From contig JAGQDJ010000196.1 in the NCBI GenBank assembly GCA_022885665.1, positions 1-64,000 on the forward strand: 64,000 bases of DNA. The letters run 5' to 3'. Position numbers and translations under genes: made by a program. Source of the DNA: Triops longicaudatus (lineage: Eukaryota; Arthropoda; Branchiopoda; Notostraca; Triopsidae). Below the pieces are notes generated by a model. The model worked only from the letters and a program-made list of their open reading frames with translations, made no database searches and was not told the DNA's origin. Position 1 is the first letter of the stretch. Each line of letters starts with the position of its first letter. Shown piece by piece: positions 54,001 to 64,000 of this stretch.

Positions 54001-54950
54001 AAAAATATGGTTAATTTTTGAAATAATAGGGTGAACTGAGCCCCAATGAGAGTAAACACTAAGTTTATTATCCTTAATTTTAATAATTCCGGGATTTTTC
54101 ATTCAACCGAGATGCACGTGTTGTGCAAATGCTCCGAAAACGGACATAAAAAACTGGTACGGATATTGCGTATAATCCGTAGCTCTTGTACTTCTTTTTT
54201 AGTTTTTACTGTAATTATGCCCAATTATCTATTTCAAAATTCGACTTAAATTGAGATAAAAAATAAAGATACTTTGATGCTTTGATACTGTTGAATAGCA
54301 AGTGCTCGAAATACGGTCCAGAAAAAAGTGGTACACTTGTAACATAAAACTGCGTATTCTCTGTACCTTATTCTGCGTATTCTTAAATACCTTAGCGTAA
54401 TAGCTAAGAGAAGACTTATTAACCAATAAAAATTTGGTTAATTTTTGATTTAGTAGTGTGCAATGTGCCTTAACGAGGATAACCAATACTCCTGTTATGA
54501 TTATTTTAAGAAATTTTGGAATTTTCCGTTAAACCGCGATGGGAATCATCATGCTTCAGAAAATGTGCATAAAAACTGGTACGCGTATAACCAAAAATGC
54601 ATAGCGCTCGTACCCTTTTTTTATTACCATTTACAGTAATTAATCTCAGTTATTAATTTAAAAACTCGATTTTACTTAACCTGATAAAAACGATATTACA
54701 CTTTGATTTCCAAGTCTGAAATTCGAAATATCGCTAATTCATCCAACTAAATAACGCTACAAAAATAATTGGAAAATAATTAAAAACCGTGGAAAAAATA
54801 ATATTTCACGCAAAAATCGTCGGCATTAAAAGAAGGTCGTTTGGAATGATGTCAAACACGTTTAAAACTTGTGTTTCAAAATTTCAATGTTTTGCGGGAA
54901 AAAAACGTTGATTAGTTTCGATTAGCATTGTTACGTAAGGACACGCTATG

Positions 54951-54962
54951 GGGGGGGGGGGG
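54951..54962 (+). repeat. Homopolymer G run
   Basis: Twelve consecutive G residues in AT-rich DNA. It could form G-quadruplex-like structure or be an assembly-sensitive site. Confidence 0.9.
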
Positions 54963-55690
54963 TTAGGTGGTGGATGTGTAGTTCGGAACGTAGTACGAGT
55001 TCATCACTAATACAGTAGTAAAGCGAGAACCTTGAATTGCCCTGAGGCGAAGAGAAAGGCCTTGTTCGTAGTGGTATAGAGACCGCTCGGGTTTGGCAAC
55101 AACCATCGTGTGTTTCTGCCGCCTTCTAACATTGGGATTTTCAGGTTTAAACTTGGAGCGTGCGTGAAGAACCAAGTTAGTCGCTCACTGTCGTGGACTC
55201 TGAACGCAAGTAATACTTGACAGAAATTTAAGTTTCTTTCTTGCCACTACGCAAGTTCATTACATTGTCACGTTGTTAGCACTGAAAAAAACTGACTTTA
55301 TTATTTCAGTGTAAAGTCCCTAATAAATCAGTGTTAAATTCTTTGGACGCATTAAGACTTGAAAAATACTCGAAGTTCCTCCGGTGACTTACGGATTACA
55401 ATTATTGGATTGTTGTCGTGCTATTACGGTAAGCTTTTTAAAGTTAATTCATGTTTATAGACTAAACGAAGCCTGATTCTAAATATTAATGAATAATTTT
55501 TAAAAGTGTTCACGATCAAAATATTACAGAAATGAATTGAATCTAAAGAAATGAATTTGCAAGTTTGAAGAGAACTTTTATTTCGGAGCAACTGCAGATA
55601 TAGTTTATTGACAGACTTATTTGAATTCCTTGATTGTCACACTAACATTACTTTAGATTTAAAATAAGGGTTGAATTTGAAGTTTCTTGA
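54963..55690. other. GC-richer patch between hairpin repeats
   Basis: A patch of more balanced composition (54963-55200) carries one featureless minus-strand frame. A good plus-strand donor, TTACGGTAAGC, occurs at 55425-55435 and could end an untranslated exon, but nothing upstream confirms this. Confidence 0.25.
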
Positions 55691-56660
55691 ACTGCCGAAT
55701 TCCTTCGAATCCAAATACAGGAAGTTTGGCACAGAGTGACTTAGAAACGCGAAATTTGGTGGTGTTCCAAGTAAATGTGACCATATTCATACTTACCAAA
55801 TTTTTTTCAGAATTAATTATATGCCCAAATCGCAGATTGTTCGCACTTCCCCATATTTGTATACGTGAAAGTGAAAACGAGCCTTAAGTCAATTGGGAGG
55901 GAGTACGAAAACATTGTTTAGTACAAACATTTGTCTTCCCTTTCACAATTTGGAGCCGAAATCTTGCATAATCTCCTTTAGTGTAAGTAGTTACGACATT
56001 TCCAACAATGCTTGACCATAACGAAGCTTAGCTATGCTGTTAGCTAAGCCTAATTCAGTCAAATTGATACAAAATTACTTGTCGCATTAATAGTTAGAAA
56101 AGAGCTCAGTTACATAGAAAAAAAGTTGATATATTGTTTCATTTAAAAAATTTAAAAGTTTCCCATGAAATTGAAGTAAAACTGCACTGAATTATGACAA
56201 TTCGAAATAGTGTCCAAAAAAAGGTGGTACACTAGTAAGAGGAAATGGATAGCCTATGTACCCCTTTTTTAAATACCATTATACAACCGTTTACAGAAGG
56301 CAATTGACCAATAAAATTTGGTTAATTTTCGAGTTAGTAGTACAAACTGAGCATCAGCGAGAGTAAGCAAGACTTACATTATGCGTACTTTCAATAATTT
56401 CTCAATTTTCCGTTAAACCGCAAGGCACGTGTAGGGCGAATCACCATACTGCGAAAATGTCGATAAAAAACTGATAAAAAAATATGAACTTACAAGTTTA
56501 CAGTACAAATTGGCCTTATTCAGACATATAACCATTGATAACAGTTCAAAATCGTTCGAAAAAATTACGCGCAGCATTAAGCTTTCATCATCCGAGAAAG
56601 CGTCCATAAAAAACGGGTACAAAAGTAATGGAGAAACGTATACCTGATGTACCCTCTTTT

Positions 56661-59600
56661 TAATTACTTTTGCACCTTTAACGGATTTTCCATGAAATTA
56701 TCCCGTTAAAAAACAAACAAACAAACAAAAAAAACTTCCAACAACGAACTGCAGATATAACGAACTTTAAATACATTACACAGCTTGGGTTTGTGTATTC
56801 CAAGAAAATACGTTATAACAGCACAATAGTTCGTAATAAAGTGGTCTTCACACTGAGAAACTGCTGTATACTGAACTTTGGGTACAACGAACTTCAAGGC
56901 AATTCAAATAAAAATAGCAGCGAGCACACGGATCATTAAATGCAGTAAAATCTTGTTATACCGAACCCCTCAACCATTTTCGGTACACTCAAATTTTGCT
57001 GTACGAATTTTTTTCTTCTTTACATTTATATAACTCTTAACCTTACACATTGTCCACTATAGCTAACAACCCTTAAAAAGAGTCCGTTATAACACGATTC
57101 TACTGTAAACATGTCTCCAAAGGTAGCAAATTAAGTAGTTTGGCTGTCAGCGTTCACCAGTTCGTTAAATCGAGCTTTTAGTCCACAGAATCGTCCTTGT
57201 TAGCTCTTTCAGCTCTTCATTATCACTGCTTACATTGTTGCGCTTTAAAAGGTCCGAAACGGGAAGTGGTTGAGCAAGTTTTGTATAACCCAAGGGAAAT
57301 CTTTTACTTTTACTATTTTTTCTCCAATTAAGCCCCCGCCAGGGCGCCAAAAGCGTCCTAAACCAGTATCGGTAATCTTTTCCTTTACCTTTCGAACACT
57401 TTTGTGAAAGCGAAAGTCTCTCCTATATAGATAGGTTTAGCGCCAGAAAGGTGAAGATGTAGAAGAAGGGGGATGTTAAATGCTATACAACCCGAAACTT
57501 TTCCTAACCACTTCTTCTTTTCCCGAAGTGAAAGTTTCTCCCGAAAATCCCCTCTCGAACCTTATTGTGAAAACATAACGCGAACGAGAAGATCAAGAAA
57601 AGAGAAAGAGCTTTTTGGCACTCCGTGGACCCCAAAGTGAAAGAGAAAACCCTTTAAAAAACTCTTTTTTGCCTTTAATTCTCTTAACAAAATCTTGCAA
57701 ACTTGCAGCGAACATAAAAAAAACGAAAATTACTCGAAAAATATAAAAAAGAATTTACTACAAAATATTTCTGCGTTCCAGACGGCCGCTAAAAACAAAA
57801 ATCATAAATATAATTAAAAAATGAGTAACGCAAAGTGTTTGAAAAATCGTAGAAAAACTGCTAGCTTACAAAAAAAAATATCAGAAAATTTACTTACGTA
57901 AAATTCCTCAAAAAAATCAGAAAACGTCGATTAATAGCGGATTAACTTATCAAAAATGTATTCGCAGATAGTTGGTTAGAGAGAAAACTTTCAATAATTA
58001 GAAATTTCAAAAATTCTCGATAACATGAACACAAATATAATTACCAAAAAAATACAGAAAGTACTGGAAAAGAAGTCGATTAACGTGTTAAAACTTTTGT
58101 AAGATTTACAGAAAATTCTGCTAAGAAAAAAGCTCTTAAAGCAAATTTTATGTTTTCTCGATATGCAGAAAATCAATTTAAAATTCCCAAAAAAAATACA
58201 AAAACACGTTACAAATGAAAAGAAAAATTTCCAAAAATTCTTTAAGAGGTAGCAAATTTTTTCACAATTTTTAACCATATTTTTAACGAAATTAATAATG
58301 CTAAAAATATTGTAAAAAAATCCAGATGAAGAAAAGTCTAAAGATGCGAGATTGATGCCACATAAAAATTTCGTCATGAACGTCAGAATGAGTTAACGAC
58401 ATCCACGTGACCTTAGTATACTTCCAAAAACCGGAATTTTTCCAAGTTTTGTGCTAAGGCCACAATTTTATTACCAGTGGCCATAAAACTTGACCTCACA
58501 TTAGTGTCTCACCCCCTGTCGAGTGTCTTCTTCACTTTTTATCTCTTCTTGGTCTCCTTTCCCTTTCTCCCGCTACGCAAATCGGCTCGTTCGTCAGTTT
58601 TCTCTCTATAAATCGGCTTACAACCCTCCGAAAACATAAATATATTGTTTTCTTTCACTCGAGATGACGTCAAGGTTAACTTGACTGGCGCCGGTGGTGA
58701 AAGTGGTTAACTTTGGTTTTATTTTCAAGATATGCTGAGTTTTTGGAAAAGTCTTTGGCAATTTATGTTAGTTTTTTCAATGAAAATAAAAGCTAGCATT
58801 TTTCTTTCTTTTTTTTTAAAAAAAAAAAGAAAAAAGACTTATGTCTTGTAATACTTGCATTCGTCCTTTGCTACTCAGACCGATAATAAGCTCTCAATCA
58901 GACGGCCTGTCAACGTCGCTGTCCAGAATTACAACTTTATTTTGACAAAGGATCTTCTCTCTTCTCCAGCAAGGATAATCTTTTATTGTCCCTGTCGTAC
59001 GAAAGGGAAAGTTAGGGACTGCTTTTACCTGTAATTTATTCTAACAACTTCATTTCACAATTTTTATTTACTTTTAATTTTCTTATGTAATATCTTACGC
59101 TAACATTTCACGAAAAGAATCTCTAAATAGTAAAGCTTAATACAGTTTCACGGTTTAGTGAAATTTAGGACAAGTTTACGGCAACTTATACCAATTTATA
59201 AATTCACTATATTCTTAGCATTAGCCTGAAGTACATTTGAAGACCAGGTAACATTATAAACTAGCGCAACTGTGCAAACGTTGCACTAATATACAAACTT
59301 ACATGCATTGTGCCTAACGACGATTGCATATTTTCATTATTCTTCATACACATACAGATTAGACTACGCACAAGTTCAAAGAAAGCTTGTATAATAGAAA
59401 TACTACAACACTAACAAAATCTCTGTCAACAAACAGTTTAACTTCAGAAAAACTGATCTATAAACACAAAAGGTTCAGCAGTCCTTAAGGCGCCGTTTTC
59501 AAACGCCACAAAGTTACCTGTCCCTAAGTGCTTCAGATTTGTAATATACAGTTTTTGACGAGGCTGAGAAGAGAACATTACGGTTACGATGGAAATAGGT

Positions 59601-59940
59601 CGGTGTTACGCGAAGAAACGGTAAACATTGGTTTCAATCGTTCACTGTAACGGATTTGTTTTCAACTCGGGGGCTTCTAACAATGAAACCCTGAGGTAGG
59701 GCGAATAGATCTGTTCACGCGAGCACTCGAACTGCGAATTAGTATAAGAAGTATAGCAGACGTGGAAATGTCATAACTACAATAATGAATTTCAGCGTTA
59801 CAGGAAAACTAAGCTTCAAGATTCAACTTCAGCGCCATAACGACGTATTTAATGAAACCAGAACGTAAATAACAATGAAGGTCGGGATTGCAATGAAATC
59901 TTGGAACGTTTAGGATTTGACGTTTCCGCGTTAAGAACAG
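56661..59940. other. Gene-poor intergenic region
   Basis: Low-complexity AT sequence (including 57991-58377, which gives a spurious F/I-rich frame), scattered pyrimidine-rich patches, and ATGACGTCAAGG (CRE-like) at 58663. No gene is supported. Confidence 0.4.
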
Positions 59941-60186
59941 ATGAGTATGGAAATACTGACGAGGAAATCCGTAAGGTTTTGGCGTTGCGTTTCTAAGGCG
60001 ATCGTTTCTGGAAAAGGGAAAAGATTCGTTTCAGGTTTTCGGGTGTTGGAAGCGTCTTGGCCCAGAGGGCAGTTCCGGTTCTTCATCGTTTTGCTCCTTA
60101 TGGTAGCTTGTTTAACACCAGCCGAGGCAAGGTCAATGATAAAACATTTGCTTAACGAAAACGCCTGCCAAGGCCAGCTGAAATGA
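59941..60186 (+). CDS. Short open frame with internal signal-like segment, function unknown
   Basis: The 81-codon frame lies in a GC-richer block. Its second half reads FRFFIVLLLMVACLTPAEA followed by RSMIKHLLNENACQGQLK and a stop. The hydrophobic run with a small-residue AEA end is a good signal-peptide cleavage context, but it starts around residue 45. If the true start is an upstream exon, the TTTCAGG acceptor near 60035 could join it. The remaining mature peptide would be only 18 residues, so this may be a short secreted peptide or a chance frame. Confidence 0.3.
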   Translation: MSMEILTRKSVRFWRCVSKAIVSGKGKRFVSGFRVLEASWPRGQFRFFIVLLLMVACLTPAEARSMIKHLLNENACQGQLK

Positions 60187-61254
60187 GATCTGCTTCCGTG
60201 AGAGATGAAGCGCGACTGAAGAAGATTACAATTCTTTTTTGTCTAAGAATTCCTTCGTTGTTTTCTCATGTTTTTCTTTGGTACATGGCGGGAAAAAGTG
60301 AGAGGAATTGGATGAGCGCAACTGGCTCAATGCCTTCAACCTTGCAACATTTCCGTATTACCCATCCCTGTCAGTCTTGACCTTCATACTTCAAATATGG
60401 GCGAGAATTTTGAAAGAGTTACACAAGGAGATATTTCTTTCCAAGAACAGAAAGTCGTGATTTCGTAAAGTGTTATAAGGTTAGCACTTTTTGCTCCCTA
60501 TAATTCTGACATCACGTTTTATTTCCAAACAAGTTTTGGTAGACGTTATATTTTAGTAGTGACAAGACAGCGAATACAGTTCGATAAAAAAAGAATTATC
60601 AAATTTATGTAAACTGAAAGCAAATAATTCAAGCTGCGAAAATGCGGACAAATATTAATATGCGTTTTTCTTTAAGTTTGATGAAAAAAATTGCAAGAAA
60701 AAGGTTGACAGCTAGTGATTTGTTTAAATTACGTTAGATTAAGTTTGCTTCTTATACACTCTGGAACATAAAACAAATAACGCAATCCAATTTTGTGAAC
60801 GTGTCTTTAAAAATACGATAAATTTGGTCGATTAGGCTACCTTAGGCTGAATTAGGTAAAATTTCGGTTAATAACATTTCAAATATTTTTTTTTCATTGA
60901 AAAACAATTCGTCTTTGAACAAAAATGAAGACAATTTCTTCATCACAACTAAATAATTCACAAAACTATTAAGACAGTAAAGTTTCGACGAAATCTTTGA
61001 ACACGCTGAAAGCATTTTGTTTTCTAATAACGAATTAAGTAAATTGAAACACTGAGCTTAAAGTGTACACTTTCTTAGCACAAGTGAAAAATCGAACACG
61101 TTTCAATGCTATTACGTTTAACCTTTATTATTATTATTATTATTACTATTTTTATTGAGTTATTATTATGTTATTTTTGTAATGTTATTATTATTGATGT
61201 ATTGTTATTAGTTATTTTTCGGTTGATTTTAGTTATTTTTAGGTTTTTGACGTA

Positions 61255-61600
61255 AAAATCTGCCACAAAACGGTAAACTTAGGCTTGATTTAAGTTATGT
61301 TAAGCTTTGTTTAAGCTACATTAAGTTCCTTTACATAATAATCAGTCAACAAACGATTATTTTACGCTTTATTCAAGTTAGTTTAAGCTTAATTTAAGTT
61401 ACATTAAGAATTTCTCCGTCCAAATTCGCCTCAAAAAGATTAGTTCAGACTTGTTTAAGTTAAATTAAGCTTATTTATATTGAAATTTGTACGTTACGCT
61501 TACGTTAGGCTTACTTTACGTCACGTTACCCTTTTTAACTTATATTAAGCTTACTTACTCTAAAATCCGCCATAAAAAGATAAAAAACGGAAAAAATATA
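61255..61600 (+). repeat. Degenerate repeat rich in TTTAAGTTACATTAAGCTT
   Basis: Variants of TTAAGCTTAATTTAAG and TTACATTAAG recur about eight times. A companion motif of the type CGCCACAAAACGG, CAACAAACGATTA, CGCCTCAAAAAGATTA and CGCCATAAAAAGATA recurs at about 85-140-bp intervals, suggesting a longer decayed unit. Confidence 0.5.
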
Positions 61601-61787
61601 TTTTTTCTAAGCTAAATTTCATTAGTAGCGCTTTGGCTCCATAAAATCTTAAACTACTAAATAAAAAGACCATTTTTATCCTCTTGAGTCCTAAATTTAG
61701 CCTTCGAGCCCACAATTTCCCGCTAGTTTAACCTTTTGCAGCAATAAAATATTTTTACGCTCACCAAAATGTCTACTCCACGCGTTC

Positions 61788-62430
61788 TGACGTCACCCAA
61801 TGGTGAACCTTAACCTCTGCCAATGGTAAAACGGTTCTACTGGTTCTTAACCGCACCGACTTTCAGTTACAAATTTATCTGTGTCGATTTCTAACAATCG
61901 GTTTTGTCTGCAACGCAGTTAAAACTTGTTTTCTCAACGCCCATTACCGAAAAATACTCCAAACCCGGGTTTTCCCGCTCATTTTGACCCCAAACTGGGC
62001 GTCACCTTCATTTCCCAGCTTGCAAAATTTGTCTATTTAAATTCCATACTTTCTGGAACTGATCGTGATATATGTTTCCTAACGATTAAAATTCAAAAAA
62101 ATAAAAAAATAAATAAAAATAAATTAATAAAAAATAAATAAAAAAATCAAGGTCGTTTTTTCCTTCCTGTTTTTTCGCTTCATTATTCTCTAACTAATTA
62201 CCTATTTCGTTTAAAAAAAAGGTGGCACGCTATTGTTTTAAAGCATCAGTACGCTCAAAATTTACAAGGCAAATGTACAAATTTTTGAGCCAGAAATATG
62301 CATACGCAATGACCTCTGACGTCAATAAAAGCTGCTTTTCATGCAAAGTACCTTAAACCAGTACAAAAAAACGGTGTGCACGGCCCTAAAGTCATTCGGT
62401 GTACCCCCAGGCCCCGCCCCCTTGACGTCA
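61788..62430 (+). promoter_or_regulatory. Three CRE-like sites upstream of the protease-homologue gene
   Basis: The full palindrome TGACGTCA occurs at 61788-61795 (followed by CCCAAT), 62317-62324 and 62423-62430, within 1 kb of the start codon at 62749. CREB/ATF-type factors bind this sequence. The motif also occurs elsewhere in the window, so regulation by it is only a suggestion. Confidence 0.35.
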
Positions 62431-62748
62431 TGTGAAAGTTTTTTGGTGGAACATGTTAACAAAGTTTTCATGCCACGCGAAGTCATTAACTCGTCGCGTT
62501 TTCTTAAATCCAGAACTCGAAATTTTCTCTTTCCCGCCTTTTACTGTTCGTGAATCGTTGATTCACACGCGATCTTGTATTCTCACACGAAGCTCTTGTA
62601 CTTGTATTGTTTCTTTTTTTTAACTTTAGGTACTTAACAAGTGTAAAAGTGCTTTGTTTATGTGTTTTAAAGTGGAATCTCGATTTTTGTTTACGAAAAC
62701 AGAAACGTTCGATATTTTTGGAGTGAAAAAACAAACGTGTTGGCCATA

Positions 62749-62879
62749 ATGCGGGAATCGCGATTCTACGTACCGGTTTTGATATGGATCGCCACGTTTG
62801 CCCATGCACAACACGCACATAATCATGCACATAATCAGTTTGGATGCGACTGTATGGAATACTGGACTTGTGTAACAAG
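62749..62879 (+). CDS. First exon of a secreted protein, probably a clip-type serine-protease homologue (partial)
   Basis: ATG at 62749 starts a 43-codon exon that ends in phase 2 at a GTAAAT donor (62880). It encodes a signal peptide (FYVPVLIWIATFAHA), a His/Asn-rich spacer (QHAHNHAHNQ) and FGCDCMEYWTCVT. A CxC-x3-Y-x2-C cluster right after the signal peptide is typical of the N-terminal clip-like region of arthropod serine-protease homologues such as the phenoloxidase-activating factor 2 and scarface types. The remainder must lie beyond 64000 because the following 1.1 kb shows no continuing exon. The identification rests on this short cluster only. Confidence 0.5.
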
Positions 62880-64000
62880 GTAAATGCCATTTTTCACAAT
62901 TATCTCCCATCGACTAATTACCAATGCAAAGTGGATTCATTTGCAATGAGTTAATCATCTCAACGAGTTTGAAATACATGGTTTTTAAATAGATAATGGT
63001 TAAAAAAACTGCCTTGTATCTTCAAAGTAATTTCAGAAGAAATTTCTATTTCCAAAGATTTTAAAGCTTATTTCCTGTTTCATACAAGTTTTGTGCACTT
63101 TGGCAAAAAAATGACAAATATTATATTCCGGTTACTCTTAATGTCAAATTTATTATTCCACTAGTCATACTGTAATATATTATGTGCGTTAATCGTACAT
63201 AAACACTCTTCTATTTCTAACATAACCGAGTTTTGGTTAATTGTTAACAATTAAATTATTGCAGTTTGGTTCCATATTTCTACTCGATTTGAAATTTAAA
63301 CATTTATTAAAATACTGACCTCTTTTTTATATTTTAATAATTTTACATGCAACTTTTATGCAAACTTAAAGACATGATTTACATTAAAATTTGCGTGCAA
63401 TTTTTTTGTGAAATGTCAAAGTTTTTAAAAAAATTCTCTTGACAGTAAAGTTTGCTAACATAGTTTAATTGTAAATGTCGTCCATTTTTTCTAAAACACT
63501 GATTAGTAAATCTTCTACATTGACGCAATTCTTGTACTTTTTGCAAACTGAAAGACAAAATTTACTGTCAAATTATGTTAAAATTTGCGTGCATTTTTTT
63601 ATATATCGAAGATTTTCCAAAAATTCTCTTGACAGTAAAGTTTGCTAACATAGTTGAATTCTAAATGTTGTCCATGTTTTCTAAAACGTTGATTAGTAAA
63701 TCTTTTACATTGACGCAATTATTGGTACTTTTTGTCAAAACACTGAAATTCTGTTACACTCATTATACGAAGCCTTTGTTCCTAATAATTTAAGAAAAAT
63801 AAATGCAAAAGTCCTTAAAATCACTTTGGTGACATCCTTTCGTAACTTTACCTTAAAACCCATATTTTGAAGAATTTTTCTTTGATTGTTATTTACAGCC
63901 AAGCAATGTCGCATTTGCGAAATTCACTATTTACAATTACATATTTATCTACATTACTAACAATTCATCACCACTTGTTATTCATTCATTGTATCTTCAT
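62880..64000. other. Start of a long intron
   Basis: AT-rich intron of the preceding gene, without a detectable exon up to the window end. It contains the tandem duplication at 63361-63740. Confidence 0.45.
63361..63740 (+). repeat. Tandem duplication of a ~185-bp unit
   Basis: The first unit starts CAAACTTAAAGACATGATTT near 63361 and the second CAAACTGAAAGACAAAATTT near 63544. Both share AAAATTTGCGTGCA, ATTCTCTTGACAGTAAAG, TTTGCTAACATAGTT and GATTAGTAAATCTT. A third start may be present near 63738. Confidence 0.8.

Larger units (their letters stand above)
51062..56660 (+). repeat. Dispersed family of GGTAC...GTACC hairpin repeats (about 13 copies)
   Basis: Copies with both arms intact have GGTAC starts at 51068, 51284, 51485, 51619, 51710, 52674, 52749, 54330, 54578, 56226 and 56616. 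The matching GTACC lies 27-28 nt downstream in ten of them and 23 nt in one (51619). Degraded copies lie at 53914 and 54156. A-rich sequence precedes and T-rich sequence follows, so arms such as AAAAACTGGTAC pair with GTACCAGTTTTT. A leader close to TGTCCATAAAAAACTGGTAC and a core close to AGCTATGCATTTT recur. Three longer units also share an inner palindrome, ACCAATAAAATTTGGTTAA. Confidence 0.85.

Noticed and set aside
51062..56660. CRISPR-like array
   Set aside because: The context is eukaryotic, spacing between copies is irregular (about 75 to over 1000 bp) and the copies are diverged palindromic units, not constant repeats with unique spacers.
57991..58377. 128-codon minus-strand frame rich in F, I and S
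   Set aside because: Low-complexity A-rich DNA on the plus strand produces it; no protein features.

Overview
This window is nuclear DNA from an animal, most likely an arthropod. It is AT-rich, its genes are split by short GT-AG introns, and it carries hAT DNA transposons and non-LTR retrotransposon ends. The recognisable proteins are arthropod-like: a membrane-anchored zona pellucida (ZP) protein, a takeout/JHBP-like lipid-binding protein and a serine-protease-homologue leader. The species cannot be fixed from sequence alone.

Region 1 (about 2.5-22 kb) holds a tandem family of five secreted proteins of 352-385 residues, called here A (2529-4495, +), B (5837-8258, +), C (8801-10318, -), E (14567-15847, +) and D (20124-21759, +). 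Each has four exons and all three introns are in phase 1. Exon 1 is the signal peptide, exon 2 a module of 33-34 residues, exon 3 a cysteine-rich PAN/apple-like module, and exon 4 a C-terminal domain with CGSFW and CPGG motifs that I do not recognise. A and B form one subgroup, C and D another, and E is divergent. The array is interrupted by a signal-peptide/coiled-coil gene (13022-13920) with a frame break in an A7 run, a pair of 270-290-bp direct repeats, and a decayed hAT transposon (18173-19537). It is preceded by a hAT-like element nested inside another, each with a perfect 8-bp target duplication.

Region 2 (about 22-33.7 kb) is mainly non-coding, with AT minisatellites, a two-armed inverted array of a ~100-bp repeat (30.6-31.96 kb), a GC-richer unexplained block (29.17-29.88 kb) and weak candidate exons.

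Region 3 (33.7-46.3 kb) has two convergent multi-exon genes: a type I membrane ZP-domain protein (34739-41197, +) preceded by an ~800-bp leader built of a degenerate ~31-nt repeat, and a secreted TULIP-like protein (41416-46344, -) whose large second intron contains a DNA-transposon relic, a 52-bp retroposed LINE tip with a 15-bp target duplication, and an (AAT)n microsatellite.

Region 4 (46.3-64 kb) is mostly gene-poor. Its most striking content is a dispersed family of short hairpin repeats (51.06-56.66 kb), in which GGTAC and GTACC arms are separated by 27-28 nt in ten of the eleven copies with both arms intact. Near the end is the first exon of a probable secreted serine-protease homologue (62749-62879), which continues beyond the window.

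The genes do not form an operon. The shared theme is secreted or extracellular-matrix proteins, with a locally expanded cysteine-rich family as the main biological novelty.
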